From Leptospira bouyouniensis (GTDB lineage: Bacteria; Spirochaetota; Leptospiria; Leptospirales; Leptospiraceae), in contig NZ_RQFT01000015.1 in assembly GCF_004769525.1 (NCBI RefSeq), positions 136,259 through 200,258 of the forward strand: 64,000 nt of DNA, written 5' to 3'. This document shows positions 43,499 through 52,077 of the stretch, in pieces. The notes under the pieces were generated by a model. The model saw only the letters and a list, made by a program, of their open reading frames with translations. It was not told the DNA's origin and did not search any database. Position 1 is the stretch's first letter; every line of letters starts with the position of its first letter. The translations under genes and the position numbers were made by a program.

Positions 43499-45365
43499 AA
43501 CAAATCAAATTCTGATTTGGACTGAGAGTTCTAATCCACCGAAATTTGATGGTCTCGTATTTTTATGGAATTTATACCAAAAAAGTACAAAAGAGATTAT
43601 CTCTGTACCCTATGAATTAGAAGTAAATGCATTTTTTTTTAGAGAGAGGTATTTAAACTTAATCGATAAAGTTAGTAACATTCAGATCCACAAGAAAGAT
43701 ATAGATTCCTACTTTCGTATTGATGATACTTTTAGTTTATGGTGGATGAATTTAAGTTTTGAAAAAAATTACGGGAAATCAGATTTATTTAGCAACTCGA
43801 TTAAACTAGTTGTATTAGAATATTATCTAGAGGAAATTGAATGTTCCTTAGTAAAGCTTTCCCAACCAGCAACAAAGGAATTGGTTAAGTATCTAACTCT
43901 AAGATTTAAAAAAGTTTCATTTTTAAATCTAACTTACATCGATTACAACAACAGGTTTAAACATATCCTTGGTCTAAGAAAGATCAAATCTATTCTACCT
44001 TATTTTGTATTGGGACTTATTTCTATTTTCCGTTATGTGAAATTTTGTGGAGGAATCAACTTCCGTTCCAATCATAGCCAGGATCTTGCAGAAAAACTTT
44101 ATATCTATGATTATTTTTTCCATCTCTTGACAGAAGAAAATGAGAGTGAATTTAAATCAGCATATTGGGGCACACTTCCCAATTTAATCAATCGAAATCA
44201 AATAGAAGTGACTTATTCGCATATCTATGTTCCGAGTAAAACTTACCCAACAATCAAGGTTGCAAAAAAGAAGATAGATGAGTTCAATCAAAGCATCGAT
44301 TCCAAAGTTAAACATAAGCTTGTGGAGCAAATAACAATCTCCGTCTTATGGCAAGTTATATACCATTACATCAAATTTAGTTTAATTTATCTTTTTTGTG
44401 TTTCCTTTCGATTCAAACCTTTGTTAGATAAGAAGGAATTGCGACCTAGTTTGTATTTATGGAATGAATTAAAAGATTCCATGTTGGGTTCGATCGCAGT
44501 TCAGAATTTATTCACGTATTTTACGATTAAAAGCCGAGTAGAAACTGCCACAAAAAATGCTATTTTAGTATACTTATTGGAAAACCAAAATTGGGAAAAG
44601 GTATTGGTTTATCATTGGAAAAAAGTCATTAGCAAAAAAATATATGCAGTCACACATGCTACCGTTCGATTTTGGGACCTTCGTTATTCCTTTCGAATGA
44701 ATTTATCTGGATTCAGACAGAACGAGTGTAAACCAGAGAAGATTGTTTACAATGGTCCACTTTCAAAAAAAGGGCTATTGGATTTTGGTTATAAAGAAGA
44801 AGATTTGGTTCCTGGTGAAGCACTACGGTTTTTGGGATTAGAAACACTTCGCAAAAACAAGATTCAATCCAAACAAAATCCAATCTTTTTGGTTTTTACT
44901 GATTATTTATTTTCAGTGAGCAAATTTCAGTTGGAACTTTTGGAATCATTGCATTTACCATACAGAGTAATCGTAAAACCTCATCCTGCTTGCCCCATAG
45001 ATAAATACAATTTTCCAAATTTAAATTTTGAAATCACGATGGAACATTCTGAAACTTTATTAAAAACTGCATCCATTGTGTTTACTAGTAATGTTACTTC
45101 AGCAGCTCTTGAGGCATATTACCTTGGACTTCCTGTAATTTCGGCACGAGATCCAAAAGAAGTTAATTTGAGTCCTCTGTTTGGTGTAAAGGATGTACAT
45201 TTTGTTTCCTCAAAAGAGGAACTTAAAAAATCAATCGAAACGATAGAAAAAGATGGGATTCGATCCAAACGAAATCCTGTTTTTTTTACAAATTCCAATT
45301 TGGAAAAATGGAAAAAAATCTTAAATGTATCAATTGTATTATTTTATTTTGGAAATATGATTTAG
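43476..45365 (+). CDS. LIC13510-type surface carbohydrate biosynthesis protein, probable transferase
   Basis: 629-residue protein, beginning with TTG at 43476 inside the previous gene; the next in-frame candidates would remove the conserved NQILIWTESSNPP. It resembles the LIC13510-type family of Leptospira surface carbohydrate proteins. Hydrophobic stretches near residues 174-190 and 287-307 may be membrane-contacting. The C-terminal third has VKPHPACPIDKYN (about 502) and SIVFTSNVTSAALEAYYLGLPVIS (about 525-550), the same HP and Ser-motif arrangement as at 16832 and 26070. It may transfer the ulosonate of the aldolase/KdsB module. Function inferred. Confidence 0.65.
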   Translation: MKTKEKSRTNQILIWTESSNPPKFDGLVFLWNLYQKSTKEIISVPYELEVNAFFFRERYLNLIDKVSNIQIHKKDIDSYFRIDDTFSLWWMNLSFEKNYGKSDLFSNSIKLVVLEYYLEEIECSLVKLSQPATKELVKYLTLRFKKVSFLNLTYIDYNNRFKHILGLRKIKSILPYFVLGLISIFRYVKFCGGINFRSNHSQDLAEKLYIYDYFFHLLTEENESEFKSAYWGTLPNLINRNQIEVTYSHIYVPSKTYPTIKVAKKKIDEFNQSIDSKVKHKLVEQITISVLWQVIYHYIKFSLIYLFCVSFRFKPLLDKKELRPSLYLWNELKDSMLGSIAVQNLFTYFTIKSRVETATKNAILVYLLENQNWEKVLVYHWKKVISKKIYAVTHATVRFWDLRYSFRMNLSGFRQNECKPEKIVYNGPLSKKGLLDFGYKEEDLVPGEALRFLGLETLRKNKIQSKQNPIFLVFTDYLFSVSKFQLELLESLHLPYRVIVKPHPACPIDKYNFPNLNFEITMEHSETLLKTASIVFTSNVTSAALEAYYLGLPVISARDPKEVNLSPLFGVKDVHFVSSKEELKKSIETIEKDGIRSKRNPVFFTNSNLEKWKKILNVSIVLFYFGNMI

Positions 45366-45381
45366 GAAATAGTTTTAAGAA

Positions 45382-46479
45382 ATGAGTTTAGATTCTTACT
45401 TTAAAAATAAAAAAGTTTTGGTGACTGGACATACTGGATTTAAGGGTTCTTGGTTAATCACTTGGTTAAAGTTAATGGGAGCCGAAGTTTCTGGGATAAG
45501 TTTAGATCCTTTATCGTCTCCTTCGCATTTTGAAGTAGGAAATATGAAAAAGTCGATTCGGGATTTACGAATCGATATCCGGGATAGTGTTTCCATTGAG
45601 AAAGCTATACTCGAAATCAAACCTGATTTTGTTTTTCATTTAGCAGCACAGGCACTTGTTCGAAAATCCTATCTCAATCCATTGGAAACTTGGGAAACAA
45701 ATGTTATGGGTACCCTGAATGTATTAGAAGCATTGAGGAAATATGATTCACCTTGTTCGTGTGTGATCATTACAAGTGACAAATGTTATGACAATGTGGA
45801 ATGGATTTGGGGATATAGAGAGAATGATGTACTAGGTGGACCAGATCCTTATAGTGCTTCGAAAGGTGCTGCGGAACTTGCAATTAAATCACATATAAAA
45901 TCTTTTTTTCCTAAACACTCAAGTCAGGTACGCATAGTATCGGCAAGAGCTGGGAATGTGATTGGTGGAGGGGATTGGTCAGAGGATAGGATCATACCTG
46001 ACTGCGTAAAAGCTTGGTCCAGCAATCAATCTGTAGATTTAAGAAATCCAAATGCAACTCGGCCTTGGCAACATGTATTAGAACCACTAAGTGGGTATCT
46101 AACATTAGCTGTTAAGTTAGTGGAGAATCCAGATTTACATGGAGAACCTTTTAATTTTGGTCCTCTTGCCAATCAAAACCATAGTGTATTAGAACTTGTG
46201 GAGAAGATGTCTGAATATTGGGATTTGGTTAAATGGCGAGATATATCCAAGGAAAAAACAGGTCCCTATGAGTCAGGATTACTCAAACTAAACTGTGACA
46301 AAGCATTAGCTCTATTGAAGTGGACCGCAGTATTGGGATTTGAAGAAACAGTAAAACTTACTTCGGAATGGTACAAATCGTATTATAGTCATCCAAATGA
46401 TATTTTACAGACAACTTTGGATCAAATCAAACACTACCAATCATTTGCAAAGAATAAAGGATTGGAATGGGCATCGTGA
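45382..46479 (+). CDS. rfbG: CDP-glucose 4,6-dehydratase
   Basis: 365-residue SDR that converts CDP-D-glucose to CDP-4-keto-6-deoxy-D-glucose. VTGHTGFKGSWLITWLK (residues 14-30) is the highly characteristic NAD-binding start of RfbG/DdhB. The HLAAQALVRKSY, ITSDKCYDN and DPYSASKGAAE (YxxxK) motifs complete the dehydratase signature. The partner cytidylyltransferase lies at 46898. It overlaps the cupin gene by 13 bases. Assignment is strong; only the fate of the product is uncertain, since no DdhC (3-dehydrase) is present in the window. Confidence 0.92.
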   Translation: MSLDSYFKNKKVLVTGHTGFKGSWLITWLKLMGAEVSGISLDPLSSPSHFEVGNMKKSIRDLRIDIRDSVSIEKAILEIKPDFVFHLAAQALVRKSYLNPLETWETNVMGTLNVLEALRKYDSPCSCVIITSDKCYDNVEWIWGYRENDVLGGPDPYSASKGAAELAIKSHIKSFFPKHSSQVRIVSARAGNVIGGGDWSEDRIIPDCVKAWSSNQSVDLRNPNATRPWQHVLEPLSGYLTLAVKLVENPDLHGEPFNFGPLANQNHSVLELVEKMSEYWDLVKWRDISKEKTGPYESGLLKLNCDKALALLKWTAVLGFEETVKLTSEWYKSYYSHPNDILQTTLDQIKHYQSFAKNKGLEWAS

Positions 46480-46901
46480 GTCTTTCTGCTATTAAAGTCA
46501 CACAAATAAGAGAGATCCCGACTCCAGGTGGGAATGTACTTCACGCTTTAAAAGGCAGTGAAGATTCTTTTCAAGGTTTTGGGGAAGCTTATTTTTCATG
46601 GATTGAATCTGGTTATATCAAAGCTTGGAAAAAACATAACAAAATGGTGATGAATTTAATTGTACCAGTGGGGAATGTTAAATTCGTTTTCTTTGATTCT
46701 GAACATAATTTATTTTCAGAATTCATAATCGGAGAATCCAATTATTCTAGGATCACTGTACCAAGTGGATTGTGGTTTGGATTTCAGGGAATGAACTCTC
46801 CCAAAAACTTGATCTTGAATATTTCCAGTATTCTGCATGATCCGAATGAAGCCGACAGATTAGAACTATCAATGATAAAGTATGATTGGGGAGTGGTATG
46901 A
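46467..46901 (+). CDS. RmlC/FdtA-like sugar cupin (epimerase or ketoisomerase)
   Basis: 144-residue single-domain cupin. SGYIKAWKKHNKMVMNLIVPVGNVKFVFFD (about residues 48-77) resembles the conserved strand region of dTDP-4-dehydrorhamnose 3,5-epimerase-like proteins, with His57 as a possible catalytic base. ITVPSGLWFGFQGM is the later cupin strand. ATG 46467 has AAAGGA five bases ahead; a GTG at 46476 in GTGA is an alternative. Lying between rfbG and rfbF it probably epimerises CDP-4-keto-6-deoxyglucose at C3 and/or C5. It overlaps rfbF by ATGA. Confidence 0.72.
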   Translation: MGIVSLSAIKVTQIREIPTPGGNVLHALKGSEDSFQGFGEAYFSWIESGYIKAWKKHNKMVMNLIVPVGNVKFVFFDSEHNLFSEFIIGESNYSRITVPSGLWFGFQGMNSPKNLILNISSILHDPNEADRLELSMIKYDWGVV

Positions 46902-47659
46902 AAGTAATCATTTTAGCAGGTGGATTTGGAACAAGGTTATCAGAATATACTGATGTAATTCCTAAACCCATGGTTCCAATTGGTGGAAAACCGATTTTAT
47001 GGCATATTATGAATCATTATGCAAAATTTAATCATAAAGATTTTTATCTGGCACTTGGATACAAAGCAGAAGTTGTAAAAGATTATTTTTTGAACTATCG
47101 ATCCTTAAATTCTGATTTTACGATCGATCTATCATCTGGTAATATCAACCCCCATCAACATGATACTGTCGATTGGAAAGTTACTTTGGTGAATACTGGT
47201 GATCTATCGATGACCGGTGGGCGTGTCAAACGTATGCAAAAATTTATTGGGAATGAAACTTGTATGTTAACATATGGAGATGGAGTTTCCAATATAGATT
47301 TAGACAAACTATTAAGTTTCCATAAAAGTCATGGTAAAATGATTACTGTGTCTGCCGTACGGCCTTCTGCACGTTTTGGTGAATTAGAAATGGAAGGTTC
47401 CCTCGTGAAAAGTTTCCAAGAAAAACCACAGTTGCACCAAGGATGGATCAATGGAGGGTTTTTTATATTTGAACCTTCTTTTTTTGATTTTATCGAAGGT
47501 GATGCAACCTTGTTAGAGCGTGAGCCATTGGAGCGTGCCACAAAGGCAGGGCAACTTATGGCATATCATCATGAAGGATTTTGGCATTGTATGGATACAA
47601 AAAGAGATCATGAATTATTGGAATCTCTCTGGGCAAAAGGAGCCCCTTGGGTAATATAG
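46898..47659 (+). CDS. rfbF: Glucose-1-phosphate cytidylyltransferase
   Basis: 253-residue nucleotidyltransferase that makes CDP-D-glucose from CTP and glucose-1-phosphate. ATG 46898 overlaps the cupin stop as ATGA and is chosen over TTG 46886. The signature LAGGFGTRLSEYTDVIPKPM begins at residue 6, followed by GGKPILWHIM. MLTYGDGVSNID (about residue 127) is the metal-binding motif, with RFGELEMEG and NGGFFIFEP later. All fit RfbF/DdhA. With rfbG it gives the first two steps to a CDP-6-deoxyhexose. Confidence 0.92.
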   Translation: MKVIILAGGFGTRLSEYTDVIPKPMVPIGGKPILWHIMNHYAKFNHKDFYLALGYKAEVVKDYFLNYRSLNSDFTIDLSSGNINPHQHDTVDWKVTLVNTGDLSMTGGRVKRMQKFIGNETCMLTYGDGVSNIDLDKLLSFHKSHGKMITVSAVRPSARFGELEMEGSLVKSFQEKPQLHQGWINGGFFIFEPSFFDFIEGDATLLEREPLERATKAGQLMAYHHEGFWHCMDTKRDHELLESLWAKGAPWVI

Positions 47660-47660
47660 A

Positions 47661-48614
47661 TTGAGAAAAGTTTTAATCACAGGCGGATTTGGATTCTTAG
47701 GTGGTAGAATTGCAGATCATCTTGGCAATCAAGGATTTGAGGTTTCTTTGGGTTCAAGGACAAGTAAGTTAGTTCCCAGCGGTTTCAACAATTGTAAATC
47801 TGTTATCACAAATTGGGATGATACCAATGAACTAAGAGATGTTTGTTCTGATCAAGATGTGATCATCCATACAGCGGGGATGAGTGCAGAAGATTGTGCA
47901 AAAGATCCGATAGCTTCTTTTGAGTTTAATTGTATTGGTACTATGAAGTTACTAAAAGCATGTAAATCCAATGAACGAAAAAAATTTATTTATTTGTCAA
48001 CCGCTCATGTTTATGGAAGCCCATTGGTTGGTAAACTATCTGAAGATTCAATACCTAGAAATAATCATCCTTATGCCACTTCTCATTTGGCAGGCGAATT
48101 TGGTGTCAATTATGCGAACGCAAAAGGTGATACAGAAGGGTACAATCTTAGATTGTCCAATGGATTTGGGGCTCCCATCTTGGAATATGTGAACTGTTGG
48201 AAGTTATTTGTTAATGATCTTTGTAAACAAGCCATTACGAAAAGGGAACTTACAATCCATACGAATGAAGAACAACAAAGAGATTTTATTCCTATAAGAA
48301 ATATTACAAAAACAATTGAAATGATCATCAATCAAAAAAATCCGCTGAATCATAATACATTCAATCTTGGTTCTGGTAGTAGTTTCACTTTATTTGAAAT
48401 GGCAAAAATAATCCAATCGAGAACCAATCATTTGTTTCATTTTAGTCCTGCGATTATAACAAATCCAAACGTAAAAAACTCTAATGGAAATTTTTTAGAG
48501 TACAATGTTGATCGTCTTAAATCTTTCCATCTCTTAGACAATGTAAATTTAGAAGGCGAATTAGATTCACTATTACTGTATTGTCAGAATCATTTTGGTA
48601 AATCTACAATCTAA
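47661..48614 (+). CDS. SDR-family NAD-dependent sugar reductase/epimerase, catalytic Lys replaced
   Basis: 317-residue extended SDR. The NAD-binding motif GGFGFLGGRIADHL is at residues 7-20. STAHVYGS (about 114) holds the catalytic Ser/Thr region. The usual YxxxK appears as PYATSHLAGE, so Tyr138 is kept but the Lys position (142) is His; the DNA reads TAT GCC ACT TCT CAT. It follows the CDP-glucose genes and would be the natural 4-ketoreductase of the CDP-6-deoxyhexose path. The substitution may still allow reduction or may mark a changed reaction. Start TTG 47661. Confidence 0.75.
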   Translation: MRKVLITGGFGFLGGRIADHLGNQGFEVSLGSRTSKLVPSGFNNCKSVITNWDDTNELRDVCSDQDVIIHTAGMSAEDCAKDPIASFEFNCIGTMKLLKACKSNERKKFIYLSTAHVYGSPLVGKLSEDSIPRNNHPYATSHLAGEFGVNYANAKGDTEGYNLRLSNGFGAPILEYVNCWKLFVNDLCKQAITKRELTIHTNEEQQRDFIPIRNITKTIEMIINQKNPLNHNTFNLGSGSSFTLFEMAKIIQSRTNHLFHFSPAIITNPNVKNSNGNFLEYNVDRLKSFHLLDNVNLEGELDSLLLYCQNHFGKSTI

Positions 48615-49505
48615 ATGGAATCAAAAGATCCACTCGTTTCTGTCATCATTCCAACCTACAATAATGGTCATTTAATTGGTTATGCTATTGATTCCATCAT
48701 CGGCCAAACTTATAGGAATTGGGAAATCATAGTCGTTGATAATACATCCACTGATCATACTTTAGAATTATTAGAGGGGTATGCAAATAAGGTCAATTTA
48801 CGGTATTTCACAATCCAAAATGAGGGTGTCATTGCGAAATCTAGAAATTATGGGATCAAACAGGTTACAGGTGAGTTCATTGCATTTTTAGATTCGGATG
48901 ATTGGTGGGAACCTCAAAAATTGAAGGAATCTATTTCCGCTTTGAATACGGGAATGGATCTTGTTTACCACGATTTGTGGGAAACAAAGTCCCATACGAT
49001 GAGAAGGATCAAGAGGAAAGTCAAAACGAGGGACTTAAAAACTCCTATTTTCACGGATTTACTTCTGAACGGAAATGGGATCATCAATTCGAGCGTAGTT
49101 GTAAGAAAAGCCATCGTTGAAAAAATTGGATTAATCTCAGAAAAAAAATCAGATATTGCCTGGGAAGATTTTGAATATTGGTTACGGATTTCTACTATCA
49201 CAGAAAAATTTATCAGAATCAAAGATTGTTTAGGTTACTATTGGGTAGGTGGTGGCAATGTCAGCAATCCAAACAAAACTCTGACGATTTTGAAAGAAAT
49301 TCATTTACGTTTTCAGTCTCAATTCATTGATTTTGGAAAACGTAATTTGTATCCAAGTTGGATATACTATGGAATTTTAACCGCTCAAATTGAGACCAAA
49401 CAGATTCGGACTGAAGACATTCAAGTTATGTGGTCAAAACTGAATCTGAAACACAAACTATTCATACTGATTAAGATACTTTTCAATGCTCTTAAAATTA
49501 ATTGA
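48615..49505 (+). CDS. Glycosyltransferase family 2
   Basis: 296-residue GT-A enzyme. VSVIIPTYNNGHLIGYAIDSI at the N-terminus and WEIIVVDNTSTDHTL are the family 2 signature. The metal-binding DxD is in FLDSDDWWEPQKL (about residues 94-106). AWEDFEYWLRISTITEKF (about 177) holds the likely catalytic ED region. It would add one sugar, perhaps the CDP-activated deoxyhexose made just upstream, to the lipid-linked repeat unit on the cytoplasmic face. Donor and acceptor are not readable from sequence. Confidence 0.85.
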   Translation: MESKDPLVSVIIPTYNNGHLIGYAIDSIIGQTYRNWEIIVVDNTSTDHTLELLEGYANKVNLRYFTIQNEGVIAKSRNYGIKQVTGEFIAFLDSDDWWEPQKLKESISALNTGMDLVYHDLWETKSHTMRRIKRKVKTRDLKTPIFTDLLLNGNGIINSSVVVRKAIVEKIGLISEKKSDIAWEDFEYWLRISTITEKFIRIKDCLGYYWVGGGNVSNPNKTLTILKEIHLRFQSQFIDFGKRNLYPSWIYYGILTAQIETKQIRTEDIQVMWSKLNLKHKLFILIKILFNALKIN

Positions 49506-49514
49506 TTCTAATAC

Positions 49515-49520
49515 AAGGAG
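49515..49520 (+). promoter_or_regulatory. Ribosome binding site deciding the start of the second amidotransferase
   Basis: AAGGAG at 49515-49520 is a perfect Shine-Dalgarno core. It abuts a TTG at 49521 (no spacing) but stands 6 bases before the in-frame TTG at 49527. It therefore supports 49527 as the start. Confidence 0.6.
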
Positions 49521-49526
49521 TTGGGT

Positions 49527-50669
49527 TTGAAAACACAACAAAATTATCAAGTTTGCACTAATTGTGCTATGGATACTACTGATCCTAATATCACGTTTGA
49601 TTCAAACGGAGTTTGTAATCATTGTTTGAATTTTTATAAGAATATCAAACCCGAATGGGATAATAAATTAAACAACTCTCAATTATTAAACAAAATGATT
49701 GAGGACATCAAAAAAGCTGGTAAGGGAAAAGATTACGATTGTATTCTTGGTATCAGTGGAGGAGTTGATAGCTCTTATCTAGCATACTTGGCTAAAGAAA
49801 AGTTTGGATTAAGACCACTTTTGTTCCATGTCGATGCTGGTTGGAATTCACAAGAAGCTGTAAATAATATAGAAAGAATTGTGGATGGTCTAAAGTTAGA
49901 TTTAATAACCGAAGTTGTTAATTGGGAAGAAATGAAAGATTTACAACTTTCGTTCTTTAAAGCGGGTGTTCCTCATTTGGATACTCCACAAGACCATGTA
50001 TTTTTTGCCTCCCTATATAACTACTGTGCAAAACATGGATTTAAGTACATTCTAAACGGTGGAAACTATTCTACAGAATGTATCCGTGAACCTCTGGACT
50101 GGCATTACCATGCATCGGATTTAAGGCAGTTAAAAGACATTCATAAAAAGTTTGGAACAAGGAAATTAAAAACATTTCCATTAGCAGGAATTTTTAAGTA
50201 TAAACTTTATTATCGATTTTTCAAAGGACTTAAAGTAGTCCAACCTTTAAATTACATTCCATATACCAAAGAAGGTGCAATACAAGAATTAGAAACAAAA
50301 TTCAAATGGCAAAGGTATAGCCACAAACATTATGAATCCAGATTCACAAAGTTTTATGAAGGGTATTGGTTGCCCAAAAAGTTTGGTTATGATAAACGTA
50401 AGGCTCATTATTCCAGTTTGATTTTAACAGGCCAAAAAAGCAGAGAGGATGCATTAAAAGAAATTGCAAAACCACCTTTTGATGATGACACAGCTAAAAA
50501 AGATTTTGAATACATTGCATCAAAACTGGATATCTCGGTAGAAGAGTTAAGAGGTTACGAAACATCAGAAAATAAATCCTATCGTGATTATAAATCAGCA
50601 AGTGACATTATCGCTTTCGCTACAAAAATCCTTCAAAAGTTAGGAATCGAAAAACGGGTGATTCAATAA
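49527..50669 (+). CDS. N-acetyl sugar amidotransferase (WbuX/WbpG-like), second copy
   Basis: 380-residue PP-loop enzyme forming an acetamidino group on a sugar. The start at TTG 49527 is supported by the AAGGAG six bases ahead. Zinc-site Cys10, Cys13, Cys30 and Cys33 and PP-loop SGGVDS (residues 77-82, ILGISGGVDSSYL) are intact. NGGNYSTECIREPLDWHYHASD (about residue 178) is family-typical. It is followed without gap by hisH- and hisF-like genes. It differs enough from the copy at 22276 to act on another sugar, and is not a recent duplicate. Confidence 0.88.
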   Translation: MKTQQNYQVCTNCAMDTTDPNITFDSNGVCNHCLNFYKNIKPEWDNKLNNSQLLNKMIEDIKKAGKGKDYDCILGISGGVDSSYLAYLAKEKFGLRPLLFHVDAGWNSQEAVNNIERIVDGLKLDLITEVVNWEEMKDLQLSFFKAGVPHLDTPQDHVFFASLYNYCAKHGFKYILNGGNYSTECIREPLDWHYHASDLRQLKDIHKKFGTRKLKTFPLAGIFKYKLYYRFFKGLKVVQPLNYIPYTKEGAIQELETKFKWQRYSHKHYESRFTKFYEGYWLPKKFGYDKRKAHYSSLILTGQKSREDALKEIAKPPFDDDTAKKDFEYIASKLDISVEELRGYETSENKSYRDYKSASDIIAFATKILQKLGIEKRVIQ

Positions 50670-51287
50670 ATGATAGGCATTTTAAATTACGGAGTTGGTA
50701 ATATAAAAGCATTTTCAAATATTTTAAAAAGTCTCGGATTTGATTTTAAGGTGATTGAAAGTGGAGAAGAAATTTTAAGCGTAGATAGGCTGATTTTACC
50801 TGGTGTTGGTTCTTTTGATAGTGTGATGGAAAAATTGGAACATGCCAATGTGATGGATGAACTCTCTAGTTTTGCATTGAAAGAAAAACGTCCGATTTTA
50901 GGTGTTTGTGTCGGTATGCAAATATTAGCCGATTCAAGTGAAGAAGGTCAAAAAAGAGGATTAGGTTGGATCAAAGGAAAAGTGAAAAAGTTTAACTTTT
51001 TAAATTTAGAGACAAAACCAATGATTCCTCAAATAGGATGGAACGAAGTTTTGATCAAAAAACAAAACTGTAATTTACTCAAGAACCTTGATACGAATCC
51101 ACATTTCTATTTTTTACACTCTTACTATTTTGAATGTGAAAACCAAGCGAATGTAATAGCAGCAACTGACTATGGATTTGAATTTTGTAGTGCTGTGAAT
51201 CATGAGAATATATACGGGACCCAGTTCCATCCTGAAAAAAGCCATCATAATGGCATTCAGTTACTTAAAAATTTTGCGACTTTATAA
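50670..51287 (+). CDS. HisH-like glutamine amidotransferase, second copy
   Basis: 205-residue glutaminase that releases ammonia for its HisF partner and the preceding amidotransferase. The N-terminal strand IGILNYGVGNIKAFSNIL is intact, with ATG 50670 directly after the previous stop. The catalytic triad is Cys80 (LGVCVGMQ), His187 and Glu189 (TQFHPEKS). No other histidine biosynthesis genes are near. With 49527 and 51291 it forms the second complete acetamidino cassette. Confidence 0.9.
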   Translation: MIGILNYGVGNIKAFSNILKSLGFDFKVIESGEEILSVDRLILPGVGSFDSVMEKLEHANVMDELSSFALKEKRPILGVCVGMQILADSSEEGQKRGLGWIKGKVKKFNFLNLETKPMIPQIGWNEVLIKKQNCNLLKNLDTNPHFYFLHSYYFECENQANVIAATDYGFEFCSAVNHENIYGTQFHPEKSHHNGIQLLKNFATL

Positions 51288-51290
51288 TTT

Positions 51291-52055
51291 ATGTTAAAAC
51301 CAAGAATCATACCTACATTGCTCCTACAAGATGGTGGATTAGTTAAAACAACTAAATTTGATCACCCTCGTTATATAGGTGATCCTATTAATGCAGTCAA
51401 AATTTTTAATGAAAAAGAAGCAGACGAATTGGTATTAATCGATATCGATGCGAGTCGACTAGGAAAAGAACCAGACTATCGATTGATTGAACGTATTGCA
51501 AATGAATGCAGAATGCCACTCAGTGTTGGTGGCGGTATAAAATCATTAGAACAAGCAAATAAGATTTTAGGATTCGGTGTTGAAAAGGTAATTGTGAGTT
51601 CTCTCTTAATTGAAAACCCAGAAAAAATTACCGAAATGGTAAATTACTTAGGAAGTCAAAGTGTAGTAGTTTGTTTAGATGTAAAGAAAACTACATTTAC
51701 CAAAAAGTATGAGTTCTGTATTCATAATGGTCGAACCAAAACTGGAAAATATTTAGATGAAGTCATTGAAATGGCAACTTCCCTGGGAGCGGGTGAAATT
51801 CTCATCAACTCCATCGATTTAGATGGTATGATGACTGGTTATGATTTGGATTTAATTGATAATGTTAAAAAGAAGTTAACAGTTCCGATTACGGCTCTCG
51901 GTGGTGCAGGGAGCATAGAGGATTTAAAATCAGTCATATCGAAGTTTGGTGTTATTGGGGTTGCAGCAGGAAGTTTATTTATCTATAAAGGGAAACTGAA
52001 AGCTGTTCTTATCAATTATCCGAATCGGGAATTAAAAACGAATCTGTATCAATAG
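51291..52055 (+). CDS. HisF-like cyclase-family protein, second copy
   Basis: 254-residue (beta/alpha)8 protein. RIIPTLLLQDGGLVKTTKF at the N-terminus is typical of HisF-like proteins paired with WbpG/WbuX enzymes. Asp11 of true HisF is Leu here, while the Asp130 region VVCLDVKK, the NSIDLDGMMTGYD motif and the phosphate sites VGGGIKSL and ALGGAGS are kept. It should conduct ammonia from HisH to the amidotransferase. It retains more of the HisF pattern than the first copy at 24007. It is three bases after hisH2. Confidence 0.88.
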   Translation: MLKPRIIPTLLLQDGGLVKTTKFDHPRYIGDPINAVKIFNEKEADELVLIDIDASRLGKEPDYRLIERIANECRMPLSVGGGIKSLEQANKILGFGVEKVIVSSLLIENPEKITEMVNYLGSQSVVVCLDVKKTTFTKKYEFCIHNGRTKTGKYLDEVIEMATSLGAGEILINSIDLDGMMTGYDLDLIDNVKKKLTVPITALGGAGSIEDLKSVISKFGVIGVAAGSLFIYKGKLKAVLINYPNRELKTNLYQ

Positions 52056-52077
52056 TTTACTGATCAATAGGTTATAT

